Assembly: GCA_028699915.1 (NCBI GenBank)
Contig: JAQVTR010000003.1
Coordinates: 1-64,000, forward strand
Direction: 5' to 3'
Origin: Fidelibacterota bacterium
GTDB lineage: Bacteria; Fidelibacterota; Fidelibacteria; Fidelibacterales; Fidelibacteraceae
Length of the DNA: 64,000 nucleotides
Part shown: piece by piece, positions 63,081 through 64,000 of the stretch
Layout of the letters: each line of letters opens with the position of its first letter
Numbering within the stretch: position 1 is the stretch's first letter
Translations under genes and position numbers: made by a program
Notes under the pieces: model-generated
What the model was told of the DNA's origin: nothing
Database searches by the model: none
The model's input: only the letters and a program-made list of their open reading frames with translations

Positions 63081-64000
63081 ATGGCAACAAAAGTACGGAT
63101 ATTCATGGGGGTACTGTTTATGCTCATACTCAGCGGGTGTAACGGATTTTATGATGTGATCATTAAAAACGGCAGCCTTATCGACGGCAGCGGCTCTGCG
63201 GAGATACGGGCGGATATCGCCATTCGCGGCGATAAGATCGCGAAAATCGGCGATCTTTCAGGAAAAAACGCCAACACGGTCATTGATGCAAGCGGATATG
63301 TGATTGCGCCGGGTTTTATTGATGTTCACAGCCACACAGATACAAAACTGCTTATCAATCCCAAGGCCGAATCCAAGATCCGTCAGGGCGTGACGACCGA
63401 GGTAACGGGTAATTGCGGCTACGGTCCTTATCCGCAGAAAAGCGATGACCGCAGCAGCTGGTCCTCAAAAAGGGCATTCCCGGATTTTGCTTCCTACTGC
63501 AAAACAATGGAAGAACACGGGATAGCGATCAATCAGGCAGCCCTGGTCGGTCACGGAAATCTGCGCCGCTTTGTGATGGGCAATGTAGATGCCAATCCCA
63601 CGGAAGAACAAATGGCTGAGATGAAAGCCTTGCTGGAAACGCAGCTCCGCCAGGGGGCATGGGGAATGAGCACGGGACTGGAATATGCGCCGGGTTCTTT
63701 TGCAACGACGGAAGAGCTGATTGACTTTGCACAAGTGCTGAAAAAATTCGACGCCATCTATGCCACCCATATGCGCAATGAGGACAAGTATTTGGTCGAA
63801 GCCGTAGATGAGGCGCTGCGCATCGGACGCGAGAGCGGAGCCAAGGTTCAGATCTCGCATTTCAAGGCCTGCAACCAGCCATACTGGCCGCTGATCGATG
63901 TTGCGATGGAAAATATCCGCAAGGCGCGGGAAGCGGGACTGCGGGTCACGGCCGACCGCTATCCCTACAATGCCTACAACACTTCACTGAATGTGTTTCT
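63081..64000 (+). CDS. D-aminoacylase-like amidohydrolase lipoprotein, N-terminal part (runs off right edge)
   Basis: The open frame starts at 63081 (GGCGAGGCGGTC just before) and has no stop within the window, so about 306 residues are seen. Lipobox LMLILSGCNG. The body is of the N-acyl-D-amino-acid deacylase type: YDVIIKNGSLIDGSGS, APGFIDVHSHTDTKLL (metal His-x-His), VTTEVTGNCGYGP (Cys ligand), GMSTGLEYAPG and YATHMRNEDKYLVEAVDE (His) and QISHFKACNQP (His). A membrane-anchored form would act on D-amino acid derivatives or cell-wall fragments outside the cytoplasm. Monocistronic as far as can be seen. Confidence 0.85.
   Translation, partial: MATKVRIFMGVLFMLILSGCNGFYDVIIKNGSLIDGSGSAEIRADIAIRGDKIAKIGDLSGKNANTVIDASGYVIAPGFIDVHSHTDTKLLINPKAESKIRQGVTTEVTGNCGYGPYPQKSDDRSSWSSKRAFPDFASYCKTMEEHGIAINQAALVGHGNLRRFVMGNVDANPTEEQMAEMKALLETQLRQGAWGMSTGLEYAPGSFATTEELIDFAQVLKKFDAIYATHMRNEDKYLVEAVDEALRIGRESGAKVQISHFKACNQPYWPLIDVAMENIRKAREAGLRVTADRYPYNAYNTSLNVF

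Noticed and set aside
1-64000. tRNA, rRNA, CRISPR arrays, insertion sequences, integrase genes or attachment sites
   Set aside because: The intergenic gaps were read for these and none was seen. There is no transposase or integrase motif in any frame, and no abrupt change in codon use.

Overview
The window reads as chromosomal DNA of a Gram-negative, largely anaerobic bacterium of about 50% GC, most likely an uncultivated lineage of the FCB (Fibrobacterota-Chlorobiota-Bacteroidota) superphylum or a neighbour such as Cloacimonadota or Marinimicrobia. The pointers are a secreted GH18 protein ending in a type IX secretion (T9SS type A) sorting domain with the NYPNPFN signature, several outer-membrane beta-barrels and lipoproteins, an LpxH-type enzyme, a seven-helix AraC regulator and HydG, the [FeFe]-hydrogenase maturase. 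The phylum cannot be fixed from the sequence alone. No rRNA, tRNA, CRISPR array, insertion sequence or prophage was seen; the genes are dense, often overlap by 1-4 bases (ATGA, TGATG), and form long operons.

Layout. 1-2.8 kb (minus): a barrel protein cut by the left edge, a membrane AraC regulator and a DUF1460 lipoprotein. 3.1-5.9 kb (plus): TrkA/TrkH potassium uptake. 6.1-11.8 kb (plus): a tight run of MATE exporter, YkvA-like protein, amylomaltase, LpxH-like hydrolase and an unknown barrel. 11.9-17.3 kb (minus): dnaG, T9SS-secreted GH18, NlpC/P60 lipoprotein. 17.3-18.8 kb (plus): ohr-gpx-ohrR behind a promoter carrying two perfect copies of one operator. 18.8-22.0 kb (minus): ABC-2 exporter. 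22.5-23.3 kb (minus): TspO-like membrane protein. 23.7-27.5 kb (plus): kamA, two ATP-grasp ligases and a GNAT. 27.5-34.9 kb (minus): a cell-wall-flavoured operon of SpoIID-domain protein, AmpG-like transporter with a large insertion, TIM-barrel lipoprotein, an aconitase-fold protein without its Fe-S cysteines, a 3D-domain protein and mtaB. 35.2-39.4 kb: DUF456, NlpC-like protein, an unknown lipoprotein and hflKC. 39.5-45.7 kb (plus): a 1953-residue protein joining AddA and AddB in one chain, then a small membrane protein. 45.7-49.2 kb (minus): membrane protein, pyrC, ilvE, deoxynucleoside kinase. 49.4-54.0 kb: small envelope proteins, S41 protease, pfkA, lipid kinase. 54.1-58.9 kb (minus): FadL-like barrel, Tyr-rich lipoprotein, TPR lipoprotein, hydG. 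59.1-64 kb (plus): rpmE, DUF1385, prfA, prmC, tadA and a D-aminoacylase-like lipoprotein cut by the right edge.

Best candidates for something new: (1) the kamA / ATP-grasp / ATP-grasp / GNAT operon, which looks like a pathway to an acylated beta-lysine peptide or related metabolite; (2) the aconitase-like pseudoenzyme inside an operon of muropeptide-import and cell-wall genes; (3) the single-chain AddAB with two nuclease modules and an AddB-type Fe-S cysteine set; (4) the AmpG-like carrier with a Calx-beta-like periplasmic insertion beside a SpoIID protein that lacks a signal peptide. All functions below are read from motifs and context without database searches.
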